This document shows positions 36,981 to 47,274 of a DNA stretch of 64,000 nucleotides, piece after piece. Below the pieces are notes generated by a model. The model was not told the DNA's origin, searched no databases, and was given only the letters and a program-made list of their open reading frames with translations. This DNA comes from Shewanella seohaensis. GTDB taxonomy: Bacteria; Pseudomonadota; Gammaproteobacteria; Enterobacterales; Shewanellaceae. Every line of letters begins with the position of its first letter. Positions within the stretch are counted from its first letter, which is position 1. A program made the translations under genes and the position numbers. Location of the stretch: positions 868,001-932,000 of the forward strand of contig NZ_CP104900.1 of NCBI RefSeq assembly GCF_025449215.1, in the 5' to 3' direction.

Positions 36981-37670
36981 TTACTGATTTTGCTGAAGTA
37001 AAAACTTAGCCCAACCGTAATCTTTTTCCACTTGCAGCGCCTGTTGCCAATCTTCAATCGCCCCTTGGGCATCGCCTAATTCCTGTTTTGCGAGTCCGCG
37101 CCAAGTGTAAGCTTCGGCCTCACCCCAGCAAATGTCCTCGCAAGGTTGATTAAATCGTTCAATCGCATTGCTGGCGAGCGTCTTTGCATGTTGCATGCTG
37201 CCACCAAACATCGCGGGCGTATTATAGGCGGCAATCGCTTTTACTAATGCCACCCGCGGATTAAGCGGTGCCAGCTGTTCGGCTTGAGCGATGGCATGGG
37301 TGGATTTGCTCCCAAGCTCGGCGCCTTTGCTGTTATCCAAGGCGATTTGCATGCCGTAAACGGACGATAATAGCGCGAGGGACTCGGCATCAGCTTGGGT
37401 ATTGTTGAGGGCTTCTAAGCTGGTTTGCGCCGAAGTTAAGGCCTGTTCCGCCAAGGTTTTTTGCCCCATCACATTGGCGCTGATGGCTAAACGATAGTTG
37501 GCATAGGCTGCTTCGTAATCCTGTGTTGTCGTGCTGAGCTGTTGTAATTTATCGATATTCAAGGTGCTTGCGGCTTTGTCGATTTCTGCGATATTGATAC
37601 TCGAGTTGGAAGCCGCGAATACGGGCGCGCAGGCGAGGGCAAGACTTGATAACAGTAAGAATGTTTTCAT
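36981..37670 (-). CDS. Exported TPR-like protein
   Basis: A 229-residue protein with signal peptide MKTFLLLSSLALACAPVFA (cleavage about residue 19). The rest is helical with TPR-like spacing (YEAAYANYRLAISANVMG..., AEAYTWRGLAKQELGDAQGAIEDWQQALQVEKDYGWAKFLL). CEDICWG could form a disulfide in the periplasm. It precedes the kinase-regulator pair in the same direction, 98 bp apart, so it may be a target or an accessory sensor. The function is not known. Confidence 0.7.
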   Translation of the reverse strand: MKTFLLLSSLALACAPVFAASNSSINIAEIDKAASTLNIDKLQQLSTTTQDYEAAYANYRLAISANVMGQKTLAEQALTSAQTSLEALNNTQADAESLALLSSVYGMQIALDNSKGAELGSKSTHAIAQAEQLAPLNPRVALVKAIAAYNTPAMFGGSMQHAKTLASNAIERFNQPCEDICWGEAEAYTWRGLAKQELGDAQGAIEDWQQALQVEKDYGWAKFLLQQNQ

Positions 37671-37798
37671 GGTATTTCCTTATTGAAGTGATAACCCATT
37701 GCTTGGGGACGGCTTCATTATCAAAAATACCTTGGCCTGAGTGCAGGCACAAAGGTCATCAATTGAGCATGACAAATGTCATGTCTTAAGCTTAAAAG

Positions 37799-37827
37799 CA
37801 AAACACCGGAGAGGCTCCGGTGTTTTG
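37799..37827. terminator. Bidirectional terminator hairpin
   Basis: The 13-bp stem CAAAACACCGGAG / CTCCGGTGTTTTG with a three-base loop. It ends the exchanger gene on the minus strand. Confidence 0.85.
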
Positions 37828-37846
37828 TAAGGCAAGGCGCAGCGCG

Positions 37847-38797
37847 TTAAACGACGGCTTGAGTGCTGGCTTGGTTGACGAGGTAAACCATGTAGCCTAA
37901 GTAAGCGACAAGCAGTGTGGCACCTTCACGGCGACCGATGCGTAGTCCTGACCAAGCGAAGGGTAAAATCACTACGGCTAGGGCGAGCATCACGATAAAG
38001 TCGAAGGATTGGAAACCTAAGGCAGATACTGGGTGCACAATCGCCGTCACACCTAAAATACCCAGAATGTTGAATAGGTTAGAGCCAACCACGTTACCGA
38101 TAGCGATATCGCTCTCACCTTTTAGGGCCGCTAAAACAGAGGTCACTAGCTCAGGCATGCTGGTGCCAATAGCGACAATAGTTAAGCCGATAATGATTTC
38201 GCTCACGCCAAACACTTTGGCTAACTCGACCGCACCGTTTACAAATAAAATCCCGCCACCGACTAACATGCCGATACCCACGACAATAAAGGCCACAGAG
38301 AGTAATGGGTTTTTAGGACCTTCTTCGATGATTTCGCCATCGGCATCTGTGGTATTTTTCGAGCTGAAATAGCTGAATACGAGGTAGCCAACAAGCAGTG
38401 ATAATAAAATCACGCCGTCAATCAGGCTGAGTTCGCCGTCCAATAACAATCCCCAAAACAGCATAGAGGCGAGGATCATCAAGGGGATATCCCGTCTTAC
38501 CATCTGTGACTGTACTTGAATCGGGCGAATAAGAGCGGTAATCGCCAAAATCAAACCAATGTTGGCAATGTTAGAGCCAATCACGTTACCCAGCGCAATG
38601 CCGCTATTGCCTGCTAGTGCTGACTTGACACTCACCGCAAGTTCGGGCGCGCTGGTACCAAAGGCCACAATGGTTAAGCCGATGATGAGTGGCGTAATGC
38701 CAAGACGTAGAGCGATGGAGCTCGCGCCACGGACTAAGGCTTCTGCGCCTAAGGTTAAAATGATAAAGCCGCCGATAATTGAAAGTGCAATGAGCAT
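37847..38797 (-). CDS. CaCA-family calcium/sodium antiporter (YrbG-like)
   Basis: A 316-residue inner-membrane exchanger with ten hydrophobic segments in two halves. Each half carries an alpha repeat: GTSAPELAVSVKSALAGNSGIALGNVIGSNIANIG and GTSMPELVTSVLAALKGESDIAIGNVVGSNLFNILG, the ion-binding Glu and Asn regions of CaCA exchangers. The acidic loop between halves (SSKNTTDADGEIIEEGP) is cytoplasmic. It probably exchanges Na+ for Ca2+; in E. coli YrbG, calcium transport is not essential. It is monocistronic, ending in a terminator. Confidence 0.93.
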   Translation of the reverse strand: MLIALSIIGGFIILTLGAEALVRGASSIALRLGITPLIIGLTIVAFGTSAPELAVSVKSALAGNSGIALGNVIGSNIANIGLILAITALIRPIQVQSQMVRRDIPLMILASMLFWGLLLDGELSLIDGVILLSLLVGYLVFSYFSSKNTTDADGEIIEEGPKNPLLSVAFIVVGIGMLVGGGILFVNGAVELAKVFGVSEIIIGLTIVAIGTSMPELVTSVLAALKGESDIAIGNVVGSNLFNILGILGVTAIVHPVSALGFQSFDFIVMLALAVVILPFAWSGLRIGRREGATLLVAYLGYMVYLVNQASTQAVV

Positions 38798-38906
38798 TTT
38801 AGACTCTGTTAAACCTAATTAAGTGAATTGATTTAAGGTGTATCACCTTACGCTGACAGGCGCACATGATACGTGTTTTTCAACCGCTTTGACAGAATAT
38901 GTCATA

Positions 38907-38932
38907 AAAAAGCACACCGAAAGGTGTGCTTT
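38907..38932 (-). terminator. Rho-independent terminator of acyl-CoA ligase gene
   Basis: On the minus strand AAAGCACACC / GGTGTGCTTT with loop TTTC is followed by a T-run, about 35 bp after the ligase stop. Confidence 0.87.
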
Positions 38933-38966
38933 AGAGGTGAATGTCATTATGTCAGGATTCGATGGG

Positions 38967-40631
38967 TTATTTTGCAGATAACTCATCTTCCCAGCGTACT
39001 TGCGCACCGCGAATACCGTCGACACGCTCGCTAAATGCCTTCTCGAGCACATGACGTTTGATCTTCAGTGTCGGAGTTAACACATCGTTTTCGATGGTCC
39101 AAGGCTCGTTCACAACCACAATTGCATCCACATGCTCATGGGACTCTAAATGTGGGTTCACGCTATCGAGGGTCGCTTTTAAAGATGCACGAACTTCCTC
39201 GCGGGCTTGTAAGGTCGCGCCCTCGGAAAGTTGTACTAATGCGACGGGATGCGGCAGACCAGAACCAATGACGCAAATCAGCTCCACATGGGGATCCTGC
39301 GCGAGCTTACGTTCAATTGGCACTGGGGCGACGTATTTACCCTTAGCGGTTTTAAAGTTGTCCTTCACGCGGCCAGTGATAGTCACACAGCCATCGGCAT
39401 CGATAGCGCAGAGGTCGCCAGTATGGAAGAAACCATCGGGATCGAAGGCCGCCGCTGTCGCTTCGGGTTGCAGATAATAGGCCGTCATCAGGCCGGGACT
39501 CTTCAGCAGCAGTTCGCCGTCTTCACCTTGGCGGATTTGGCAATCCTGCACGGGTTTACCCACAGTGCCGATTTTGCGCACATCGAAGGGATAGTTGATG
39601 ATGGAGTAAGCACAGTTTTCCGTCATCCCCCAGGCTTCACAAATATCCAAGCCAATGCTGTGGTACCAGTGAATCAGTGAGGGCGGAATAGGCGCAGAAC
39701 CAGAGCCGAGTAAACGGCAATGGTTGAGTCCTAACCCTTTGTGGATCTTGTGTTTTACTAGGCTGCTAATCAGTGGGATTTTTAGCAATAGATTGAGTTT
39801 GCCAACACCAATCTTGTCGATAATGTTCTTCTGGAACAGACTCCACAGCCGCGGAACCGAGAAAAACACCGTCGGTTTAGCGCGCTGCACATCGGCAACG
39901 AAGGAGTCTAAGCTTTCGACGAAGGCAACTGTGCTGCCAGAATAAAAAGACGAGCCTTCGATCGCCACACGCTCGGTAATATGCGCTAACGGTAAGTAGG
40001 ACAATAATCTGTCGTTGCCGTTGGTACGCAGATCGCGCACCACCGCTTGGCAAGTCCAGCCATAGCTGGCAAACGTCTGAATCGCGCCCTTAGGTTGGCC
40101 CGTTGAGCCCGAGGTGTAAATCAGGGTCATGGTCTGATCAAGCTCAGGTAACGGCGCTTCAATCAGAGGGTTGCCCATCTTGAGCAGTTGCTCCCACTGA
40201 TATTGGGCCGGCATGGTCTCATAGGGCATGGCAAGGCGGAGTAATTCGCCGCCAACGCTGGCTTCTTGATCGGCCCAGTGGTCGAGCTTGCCGAGGAAAA
40301 TCGCTTTGGCACCACTATGTTGCAACACATAGCGGATAGTATCTGTATTGGCGGTGGGGTAGATGGGAACGCTGATATAGCCGCCGTGCATCAAGGCGAG
40401 GTCGGTAATAAACCATTCGGCGCAGTTTTTAGAGAGCACGGCAATCTTATCGCCCGGCTCTAAGCCTAAATGGCGCAGTGCACCCGCGAGTTGCTGCACT
40501 TTTTCTTGCACTTCATTCCACGTGAAATCAAGGTATTGACCCTTGATGGGCTGGCGCAAATAGATCTCATCCCCACGTGTATTCGCCCAGTGCGCCAACA
40601 TTTCAACTGGCGTCTTAATCGCATTATCCAT
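38967..40631 (-). CDS. AMP-dependent long-chain acyl-CoA synthetase-like protein
   Basis: A 554-residue member of the ANL adenylating family. Motifs: MTLIYTSGSTGQPKGAIQTF (ATP-binding loop), CEAWGMTENCAYSIINYPFD, FHTGDLCAIDADGCVTITGRVKDNFKTAKGKYVAPVPIE with the C-terminal catalytic lysine region. It is likely to activate long-chain fatty acids as acyl-CoA at the inner membrane face. I chose the ATG at 40631 with AGGGA 7 bases upstream; an in-frame start at 40709 adds an unlikely extension. Confidence 0.9.
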   Translation of the reverse strand: MDNAIKTPVEMLAHWANTRGDEIYLRQPIKGQYLDFTWNEVQEKVQQLAGALRHLGLEPGDKIAVLSKNCAEWFITDLALMHGGYISVPIYPTANTDTIRYVLQHSGAKAIFLGKLDHWADQEASVGGELLRLAMPYETMPAQYQWEQLLKMGNPLIEAPLPELDQTMTLIYTSGSTGQPKGAIQTFASYGWTCQAVVRDLRTNGNDRLLSYLPLAHITERVAIEGSSFYSGSTVAFVESLDSFVADVQRAKPTVFFSVPRLWSLFQKNIIDKIGVGKLNLLLKIPLISSLVKHKIHKGLGLNHCRLLGSGSAPIPPSLIHWYHSIGLDICEAWGMTENCAYSIINYPFDVRKIGTVGKPVQDCQIRQGEDGELLLKSPGLMTAYYLQPEATAAAFDPDGFFHTGDLCAIDADGCVTITGRVKDNFKTAKGKYVAPVPIERKLAQDPHVELICVIGSGLPHPVALVQLSEGATLQAREEVRASLKATLDSVNPHLESHEHVDAIVVVNEPWTIENDVLTPTLKIKRHVLEKAFSERVDGIRGAQVRWEDELSAK

Positions 40632-40823
40632 AGGCAATTCCCTGTTCTTTATTGTTATTTTAACCCCAACATAGGTGCCCAGTATGGCGAGTTTTGTGAG
40701 GCCACGCAAATAGTTTGCAAGATTGTAAAATCTTAAAATTGGCGGACTAGCCTATCGTTTGAGTATGAAATGAAAATGAACTTAATCACAGGTCAGAGCA
40801 GGAGCAGTGGGCGTATTAGGCAA

Positions 40824-40846
40824 TAAAAAAGGCGCCTAAGCGCCTC
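40824..40846 (-). terminator. Rho-independent terminator of the gmk-spoT operon
   Basis: On the minus strand AGGCGC / GCGCCT with a four-base loop is followed by a T-run, just after the ridA stop. Confidence 0.85.
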
Positions 40847-40863
40847 GTAAAATCGGTGGAAGC

Positions 40864-41247
40864 TTACAGCTCCATCACGCCGTCCATTTCGACTTGTGCA
40901 TCCTTAGGCAGCTGCTTCACACCGATAGCGGCGCGAGCAGGATAAGGTTGGCTGAAGTAACGGCTCATGATTTCATTCACTTTTGCGAAGTGGCTTAAGT
41001 CCGTTAGGAAGATATTGAGCTTAACGATATCGTTGATCGTGCCGCCAGCTGCGGTACAAACGGCCGTTAAGTTTTCAAACACTTGCACAACTTGCGCCTC
41101 AAAATCATCGCTCACGATTTGCATTGTGCTTGGCACCAGTGGGATTTGGCCGGATAAATACACTGTGCTGCCGACTTTAACCGCTTGAGAATAAGTGCCA
41201 ATTGCCGCTGGGGCGTTTTCGGTCGCGATAATGATTTTTTCTGCCAT
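40864..41247 (-). CDS. ridA: RidA enamine/imine deaminase
   Basis: A 127-residue protein closely matching the canonical RidA (YjgF) type: [28 protein letters not shown] at the N-terminus, [35 protein letters not shown], and [22 protein letters not shown] with the catalytic Arg. It clears 2-aminoacrylate and other imines formed by PLP enzymes. Last gene of the gmk-rpoZ-spoT-ridA operon, 22 bp after spoT, and better conserved than the RidA-like protein at 14082. Confidence 0.94.
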   Translation of the reverse strand: MAEKIIIATENAPAAIGTYSQAVKVGSTVYLSGQIPLVPSTMQIVSDDFEAQVVQVFENLTAVCTAAGGTINDIVKLNIFLTDLSHFAKVNEIMSRYFSQPYPARAAIGVKQLPKDAQVEMDGVMEL

Positions 41248-41269
41248 GACGCTCTCTCTAAAGTAATGA

Positions 41270-43372
41270 TCAACGATTACGGGATGTACGCAACACCTCG
41301 GGCAGTACCCGGATACGGCGCATCACGTTAGCTAAATGGATCCTGTCCTTCACCGAAATTCGCAGGTTAATCAAGTAAACGCGGCCATCGCGCTCTTCGG
41401 TGCTAAGGTTGTGAATGTTCGAACCTTCGGCGGCGATAATCGAGGTGATCTTCGCCAGCGCGCCTTGGTGGTTAACAATTTCCACCCGCAGATTGGCTTG
41501 ATATTCGACGCCTTCGACATTGTCCCACTGTACGGGAATGTATTTATCTGGCTCGCCTTGGTAACCGCGAATGTTAGCGCAGTTTTCCATGTGGACGACT
41601 AGGCCTTTACCTTGGCTCACGTGGGCTATCACCGCATCACCTGGGATGGGGCGGCAGCAGTTAGCGAAGGTTACTAACATGCCTTCGGCGCCACGGATTG
41701 GCATCAGGTGAGAATCGCGGCTCTCTTGATTCTCTAAATTATCGCCAATCAAACGTTGGGCGATGACTATGCTCATGGCATTGCCAAGGCCGATGTCGGC
41801 GAGTAAGGAATTTAAATTGGCGTGCTTGGTATCGCGCACGACTTTATCAATCTGCTCGGCAGGAATGCTATCGAGTTTGGTTTTACCCAGCGCATGGTTA
41901 AGCAAACGGCGGCCAAGGGCGATAGCATCGTCTGCTTTTAGGCTCTTAAGCACTTGGCGGATTTTGGCGCGGGCTTTACCCGTCACCACAAAGTTAAGCC
42001 AAGCGGCATTCGGACGCGCGCCTTTGGCGGTAATGATCTCAACGGTTTGGCCGGAGATTAAGGGCTGGCTTAACGGATAAGCTTGGCGGTTAACGCGGGC
42101 GCCGACACAGGTGTTACCCACATCGGTATGGACTTCATAGGCAAAATCCACCGCGGTGGCGTTAACCGGTAATTCTAAAATGCGACCTTCGGGGGTAAAG
42201 ACGTAAATCTCTTCGGGGAAGAGTTCGGTTTTAACGTTTTCAACGAATTCGAACGAGGTGCTGGCGCTCTGTTGCAGTTCCAGCAAGCTTTGCATCCACT
42301 TACGGGCACGCACTTGCGTGGTAGTGCCTTGACCATCGGCGCCGCCTTTATAAGCCCAGTGCGCCGCCACCCCTTTGTCGGCCATCTGATCCATATCCTC
42401 GGTACGTATCTGAATCTCTACGGGCACGCCGTGTGGGCCGAATAATGAGGTATGTAGCGACTGATAGCCGTTGGCTTTAGGGATGGCGATATAATCTTTA
42501 AAGCGACCTGGTCGTGGTTTATAGAGCCCATGCATGGCGCCGAGCACGCGATAGCAGGTGTCGATAGAGTCGACGATCACCCTAAAGGCGTAGATATCCA
42601 TCACCTCTTGGAACTGCAGTTCCTTGCTCTGCATCTTGTTGTAGATGGAATAGAGGTTCTTCTCGCGGCCTTTCACTTTGCCTTTAATGCCCGCATCGTT
42701 TAGGCGAGTTAATACCGCAGCTTCAATGCCTTGAATGAGTTCTTTGCGGTTACCCCGGGCAGCTTTGACCACTTCCTTTAACACCCGATAGCGCATCGGA
42801 TAATATGCTTGGAAGCCTAAGTCTTCCAGCTCTGTCTTGATATTATGAATACCCAGACGATTGGCGATAGGGGCGTAAATTTCCAGGGTTTCCCGGGCGA
42901 TGCGGCGACGTTTGTCGGGGCGCAGGGCGCCTAAGGTGCGCATGTTATGGGTGCGGTCGGCCAGTTTGATGAGAATAACCCGAATATCTTGGGTCATGGC
43001 CATCATCATCTTGCGGAAGTTTTCCGCCTGGGCTTCTTTTTTATCGCGAAATTTCAGCTTGTCGAGCTTAGACACCCCTTCAACCAACTCTGCCACGGCT
43101 TCGCCAAATTGTTCGGCTAAGTCCTCTTTGGTGACATAGGTATCTTCTATGGTGTCATGCAGCAAAGCAGCCATCAGCGTCTCATGGTCGAGACGCATAT
43201 CGGCCAGGATGCGGGCAACCGCAACCGGATGGGTAATGTAAGGTTCGCCACTCGTGCGCATCTGCCCTTCATGAGCATCTCGCGCTACCTGATAGGCCTG
43301 CTTGAGTAATTCAACCTGTTCGGGTTCTAAGTAGCTGGACGCAGACTCCCTGAGACCTTCAAACAGATACAA
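41270..43372 (-). CDS. spoT: Bifunctional (p)ppGpp synthetase/hydrolase SpoT
   Basis: A 700-residue stringent-response enzyme that makes and degrades (p)ppGpp. Domains: HD hydrolase at about 20-200 with HDTIED (residues 72-77), RelA/SpoT synthetase at about 240-350 ([34 protein letters not shown]), TGS at about 385-445 ([16 protein letters not shown]), a helical and Zn-finger-like region with CCRPIPGD, and a C-terminal ACT domain. Both catalytic sites look intact. Length normal (E. coli 702). It is transcribed with gmk and rpoZ. ytfK, encoding a possible SpoT activator, lies at 11910. Confidence 0.97.
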   Translation of the reverse strand: MYLFEGLRESASSYLEPEQVELLKQAYQVARDAHEGQMRTSGEPYITHPVAVARILADMRLDHETLMAALLHDTIEDTYVTKEDLAEQFGEAVAELVEGVSKLDKLKFRDKKEAQAENFRKMMMAMTQDIRVILIKLADRTHNMRTLGALRPDKRRRIARETLEIYAPIANRLGIHNIKTELEDLGFQAYYPMRYRVLKEVVKAARGNRKELIQGIEAAVLTRLNDAGIKGKVKGREKNLYSIYNKMQSKELQFQEVMDIYAFRVIVDSIDTCYRVLGAMHGLYKPRPGRFKDYIAIPKANGYQSLHTSLFGPHGVPVEIQIRTEDMDQMADKGVAAHWAYKGGADGQGTTTQVRARKWMQSLLELQQSASTSFEFVENVKTELFPEEIYVFTPEGRILELPVNATAVDFAYEVHTDVGNTCVGARVNRQAYPLSQPLISGQTVEIITAKGARPNAAWLNFVVTGKARAKIRQVLKSLKADDAIALGRRLLNHALGKTKLDSIPAEQIDKVVRDTKHANLNSLLADIGLGNAMSIVIAQRLIGDNLENQESRDSHLMPIRGAEGMLVTFANCCRPIPGDAVIAHVSQGKGLVVHMENCANIRGYQGEPDKYIPVQWDNVEGVEYQANLRVEIVNHQGALAKITSIIAAEGSNIHNLSTEERDGRVYLINLRISVKDRIHLANVMRRIRVLPEVLRTSRNR

Positions 43373-43415
43373 GTGGCAGCTCTCCTTTACCCAAACAGGT
43401 GTGACTCAATTAGAC

Positions 43416-43694
43416 TTATAGTGAACGGCCTTCAGCGATGGCGGCAACCGCTGCGATTTCAGCAGCTTCGCGCTCACGCACGGTTTGACGCTCATCGGCA
43501 TCTAAAGTGTGAGCATTCACTAAACCTAGTTCGATTTCGCGCAGAGCGATAACCGTTGGCTTGTCGTTCTCTTCTTCAACCATAGGGTCTTTGCCCTGCA
43601 CAGCGATTTGGCGAGCACGACGCGCTGCAACCAGGATCATATCAAAACGGTTGCCGATTTGTTCTACGGCGTCTTCTACAGTTACGCGAGCCAT
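43416..43694 (-). CDS. rpoZ: RNA polymerase omega subunit
   Basis: A 92-residue protein that binds the beta' C-terminus and helps assemble RNA polymerase. [30 protein letters not shown] matches the omega core, followed by [15 protein letters not shown]. The E. coli protein has 91 residues. It lies between gmk and spoT as in most gammaproteobacteria; omega also contributes to ppGpp binding at RNA polymerase. Confidence 0.97.
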   Translation of the reverse strand: MARVTVEDAVEQIGNRFDMILVAARRARQIAVQGKDPMVEEENDKPTVIALREIELGLVNAHTLDADERQTVREREAAEIAAVAAIAEGRSL

Positions 43695-43753
43695 GTATTG
43701 AAACTCCAGTGTTTATAGGTGAAAAAATGACGCAAAATTGTACACTATGGCAG

Positions 43754-44377
43754 CTAGTCTGCCAACAGATCATTAAGCATATCATTTTGCGCGTGGATCT
43801 GACTAGCACCCGTTAAGCGTTGGCTGCGAATGATCGCCCGCAGATCGGCCAGTGCTGTGTCAAAATCGTCATTGACGATAATAAAATCATATTCTTTATA
43901 GTGCGACATTTCAGAAACCGCCTGTGCCATACGGCTGGCGATAACTTCCTGACTGTCTTGGCCACGGCCAGTGAGGCGACGTTCTAGCTCATCCCGTGAG
44001 GGCGGTAGAATAAATACACCAATGGCCTCTGGCATCACGGCTTTGACTTGCTGGGCGCCTTGCCAGTCGATATCGAGGAAAACATCGATACCTTGAGTCA
44101 AAGTGTGCTCAATGACGTGGCGCGAAGTGCCATAGTAGTTACCGAACACTTCGGCCCACTCGAAAAAGGCATTTTGCTCGATCAGCTCTTTAAATTCTTC
44201 AACATTAACAAAATGGTAGTGCTGACCATTCACTTCGCCAGGGCGAGGCGCACGGGTAGTGTGCGACACTGAAACCTGCATGTCGGCGGGTTTGTCTTTC
44301 AGCAGCGCCGAAATCAGCGAGGATTTACCAGCACCACTCGGGGCTGAAACAATAAATAAATTTCCGCGTGCGGTCAT
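43754..44377 (-). CDS. gmk: Guanylate kinase
   Basis: A 207-residue enzyme that phosphorylates GMP to GDP. The P-loop [12 protein letters not shown] is near the start, followed by [21 protein letters not shown] (GMP binding) and [12 protein letters not shown] chose the ATG at 44377 because it gives exactly the usual 207 residues; a start at 44428 would add 17 unlikely residues. It supplies GDP and GTP, which are substrates for SpoT encoded downstream. The 373-bp upstream gap holds no clear gene; TATAAT at 44623 (plus strand) may be a -10 for the next gene. Confidence 0.95.
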   Translation of the reverse strand: MTARGNLFIVSAPSGAGKSSLISALLKDKPADMQVSVSHTTRAPRPGEVNGQHYHFVNVEEFKELIEQNAFFEWAEVFGNYYGTSRHVIEHTLTQGIDVFLDIDWQGAQQVKAVMPEAIGVFILPPSRDELERRLTGRGQDSQEVIASRMAQAVSEMSHYKEYDFIIVNDDFDTALADLRAIIRSQRLTGASQIHAQNDMLNDLLAD

Positions 44378-44750
44378 GAGCAAAATATCCAGTTGGTTAA
44401 CGCAAGAAGGGCCCAGAAAGCCGAGCATTATACAGATTTTGACCTTAAAAACGCTAGGGCTTGTTAGCCCGCAATTGTTGTCTATTTATGTTTTGCGACA
44501 GTTAGCGCTGCCGCTGGTGCATTTTTACGGTTTACTGTGACTCCAAGATCGGATACTGAAAATCTCTGCGTCCCTAAGCCTTGCTGAGCCTGACAATTAA
44601 GCCTGATTTAGCTTTAGATGGATATAATCAGCATTTTTGCTTATCTAGCGTCTTATTGCACTGACAATTGCGGCTAAATTCGTTACGCTCGTGCCTATGC
44701 GACATTGAGAGTCGTGTGCGCTAGGATTATTTCACTATAAAGGAAGGGTC

Positions 44751-46247
44751 GTGCTGTTAAAATCTCTTTTCTGCCTTCATGGGCGTGATTCCCGTCCCCG
44801 CTTTGTGGCCATCAGTGTTGGTGTGTATTTGGGCATTTCACTGGCTGTCGCCGCGTTTGGGGCGAACTTTTTAATGTATCTTTTAGCGTTGGTGGGCTTA
44901 CCTTTGCTCGCCCTTACTGCGCTGCGCCGTTTAAATGATGCGGCTAAGCCTAAGGCCTTGGTTGCAGTCTTTATTCTGCCGCTACTGATTTTACTGGCGC
45001 TGTATATAGTGGCTGCGCCGCCCGTAGTCGCCATTCTTGGGCTGGTCTTGGGCGCTGGTGCGACCTTTTGGGGCACGCGTTTAACTTCTCCCACCTTAGT
45101 GGAGTATCGTTTGGGCTATTATGGTCCAGCTCTAGATATCCCAACCTCGCAGGCCGTTCCCCGTCGCCGAGTCGAGCCCGTATTAACGCCAAGGGCCGCA
45201 GCGGCACAAAATGCCAGTGTCTCCCATGCTGCGCCGGATATTCCGGTATCGACAGAGGCTGAAACCTATTCTCATACTGAACCAACGAGTGCTTCCCCCG
45301 TTGTGGACGCCGAGTTGGATGCCTTGCGCCAAGATGAACTACGTTTCGATGCGTTAACTAAAATGACGCAAAATCCTGCAGACTTTGTCGTGCAAGATGC
45401 GTTACTCGAGGGCCACGCCGATTTTCGTCCTGCCAATCAGAGTCGAGTCGAACAAACCCGCATCGATATCGCCGATGTGGATTTAGCCCAAGTCGATTTA
45501 CAGGGCGCGGAGTTTAAGCGGGCACCGCTCGACCCTGCCGAGCACAGTGATGAGCCGGTATGGCGTTTCGACCCCGATGAAGATACCTCGGCCTTTAACG
45601 ATACTGAGCATGCTGAAGAAGTGCGTCGTCGCCGCGCCGAGGCGAAAGAGTCGGGCTCAATGACTGAGTTGTTTAGAGGCGTTGCCGAGTTTTTTGCTCC
45701 CTATCGACGTTTTGTTAAGTTGCCCTCTTTACCTAAGCTTGAGCGCCGTTATTGGTTGCCCGTCGGCGGTGGGGTGGGCGCTGTGTTGTTAGTCTTACTG
45801 GTATGGGGATTATGGCCTAATAGCGATGAGTCGCAGGCTGAAGAAGCTGCTCCTGTCGTGCCCTCTGCGCCTATTGCTGCAAGCGATCGTGTGACCTTGG
45901 ATATGCCCGATGGTTTTTCGGTGGCGTTAGAGCAAGATGTGTTAATTATTCGCTGGTTAGGTGAACGTGGTAAGCCGCAACAGCTGTGGTCGATTGCCAC
46001 GGCCAAGGGCGATAAGAGTTGTAGCGCGCTGGTGTTTAATAATGGCACTGAGTATCGCACTATCAGCGTCGATTTGCTTGCCGATTCGGCAACGGAGGCG
46101 CGTTTCACACCGTTGGATACGGCCAATATCATCACAGATCTGGCTCGCCGTGGCAGCATCGGTTTATGTGGTTACAAGTTCAGCCTCAAGGGCAGCCAAG
46201 CGGTTTTAGAGCCTAATCGCAATTTTGGTAATTATTTAGCCCGTTAA
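44751..46247 (+). CDS. DUF805-like membrane protein with long acidic linker
   Basis: A 498-residue protein of no named family. Residues about 1-110 form four membrane segments with FCLHGRDSRPRFVAISVGVYL and LTALRRLNDA, which resembles DUF805. Residues 120-330 are a low-complexity acidic linker. A fifth membrane segment lies at 336-356 (LPVGGGVGAVLLVLLVWGLW), followed by a C-terminal domain of about 140 residues (ERVTLDMPDGFSVALEQDVLIIRWLGE...) which would lie outside the cytoplasm if the N-terminus is inside. The start is GTG with AGGAAGGG 3-10 bases upstream. It is monocistronic, with a downstream hairpin. Confidence 0.65.
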   Translation: MLLKSLFCLHGRDSRPRFVAISVGVYLGISLAVAAFGANFLMYLLALVGLPLLALTALRRLNDAAKPKALVAVFILPLLILLALYIVAAPPVVAILGLVLGAGATFWGTRLTSPTLVEYRLGYYGPALDIPTSQAVPRRRVEPVLTPRAAAAQNASVSHAAPDIPVSTEAETYSHTEPTSASPVVDAELDALRQDELRFDALTKMTQNPADFVVQDALLEGHADFRPANQSRVEQTRIDIADVDLAQVDLQGAEFKRAPLDPAEHSDEPVWRFDPDEDTSAFNDTEHAEEVRRRRAEAKESGSMTELFRGVAEFFAPYRRFVKLPSLPKLERRYWLPVGGGVGAVLLVLLVWGLWPNSDESQAEEAAPVVPSAPIAASDRVTLDMPDGFSVALEQDVLIIRWLGERGKPQQLWSIATAKGDKSCSALVFNNGTEYRTISVDLLADSATEARFTPLDTANIITDLARRGSIGLCGYKFSLKGSQAVLEPNRNFGNYLAR

Positions 46248-46258
46248 ATCGATAAAAT

Positions 46259-46304
46259 TCTAGTCAGGACTAGAGGGGTAGATTACACTTTTGCTCCTCT
46301 TTTT
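46259..46304 (+). terminator. Probable terminator with tandem hairpins
   Basis: TCTAGTC-AG-GACTAGA is followed at once by AGAGG...CCTCT with a T-run, about 10-55 bp after the stop of the DUF805-like gene. Confidence 0.5.
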
Positions 46305-46392
46305 CTCCAATCTTGTTTTAAATGCGCTCGTATAGCCGATTGCGGCGAGGTTCGGGAAAATATCTTTAATACGAACTGAACACTAATCCCAC

Positions 46393-47274
46393 ATGAATAC
46401 AGATTTGACCTTAGTCATTATGGCGGCAGGGCTAGGTAGTCGTTTTGGCGGCGATAAGCAATTGGCCTCCCTCGGTCCTGCGGGCGAACCCATGTTGGTG
46501 TTATCGATACAGTCGGCGATCCGCAGCGGATTTAAGCGTGCCGTGCTGGTTATCCGCCCCGAATTGGAAGCGGAACTCCGCGAGCTGTTGATACGCTTTT
46601 TGCCGGCGGACTTCGAGTATCACTTCTGTTATCAGTCGCTCACCGATTTGCCCGCCGAAGCGCAGCTTGCGGATGTGAGCCATCGTTTAAAGCCTTGGGG
46701 AACGGCTCATGCCCTGTGGTGTGCCCGCGATTGTGTTAATGGGCCAATGGCGGTGATCAATGCCGATGATTTTTACGGCGACAGCGCCTTTGCTTCTTTA
46801 GCGAAGGGATTAACCGCAAGGCCCCATGATTGGATGATGGTGGCTTATCCGATTGAGCTGACTTTGTCCGAGCACGGTGGCGTGAATCGTGGCTTATGCC
46901 AAGTGGAGCAGGGGCAACTGCTCTCAGTCGCCGAATGGTTGAATATTCAAGCCCAAGATCATGGTTTTATCGGTGAAGGTCCTGAGGGATTGGCACCTCT
47001 TCCTTCGCAGTCGCTGGTCTCTATGACCTGTTGGGGCTTCTCGCCAAGCATATTTGATGTTATTAAACGTGAATTAATCGAATTTATCGAACAGCAAGGC
47101 CAATTGCCTAAATCTGAATGCTATTTGCCCGCAGTGGTTCAGGCGGGAATTGAGCAAGGTGTGCCCGTGTTTGTCGATGTGGCCAGCGAACCTTGGCTCG
47201 GTGTGACCTATCCGCAGGATACTGTCTGGGTAAAGCAAAAATTAATGGAGTTATTGAGTGATAAAACTCATTAG
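46393..47274 (+). CDS. Sugar-1-phosphate-type nucleotidyltransferase
   Basis: A 293-residue GT-A fold nucleotidyltransferase. The N-terminal VIMAAGLGSRFGGDKQLASLGPAGEP is the nucleotide-binding signature, and MAVINADDFYG holds the metal-binding Asp. PWGTAHALWCARD is the base/sugar contact loop. It resembles UTP- or other NTP:sugar-1-phosphate transferases, but the nucleotide and sugar cannot be told. It overlaps the next gene, a sugar-kinase-like phosphotransferase, by 17 bp, so the two are translationally coupled and probably act in sequence: kinase makes sugar-1-P, this enzyme makes NDP-sugar. Confidence 0.8.
   Translation: MNTDLTLVIMAAGLGSRFGGDKQLASLGPAGEPMLVLSIQSAIRSGFKRAVLVIRPELEAELRELLIRFLPADFEYHFCYQSLTDLPAEAQLADVSHRLKPWGTAHALWCARDCVNGPMAVINADDFYGDSAFASLAKGLTARPHDWMMVAYPIELTLSEHGGVNRGLCQVEQGQLLSVAEWLNIQAQDHGFIGEGPEGLAPLPSQSLVSMTCWGFSPSIFDVIKRELIEFIEQQGQLPKSECYLPAVVQAGIEQGVPVFVDVASEPWLGVTYPQDTVWVKQKLMELLSDKTH

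Noticed and set aside
45749..46159. Minus-strand open frame of 136 codons opposite the DUF805-like gene
   Set aside because: It lies wholly inside a better supported gene, and its composition (Ser/Thr/Pro rich) is typical of an antisense shadow.
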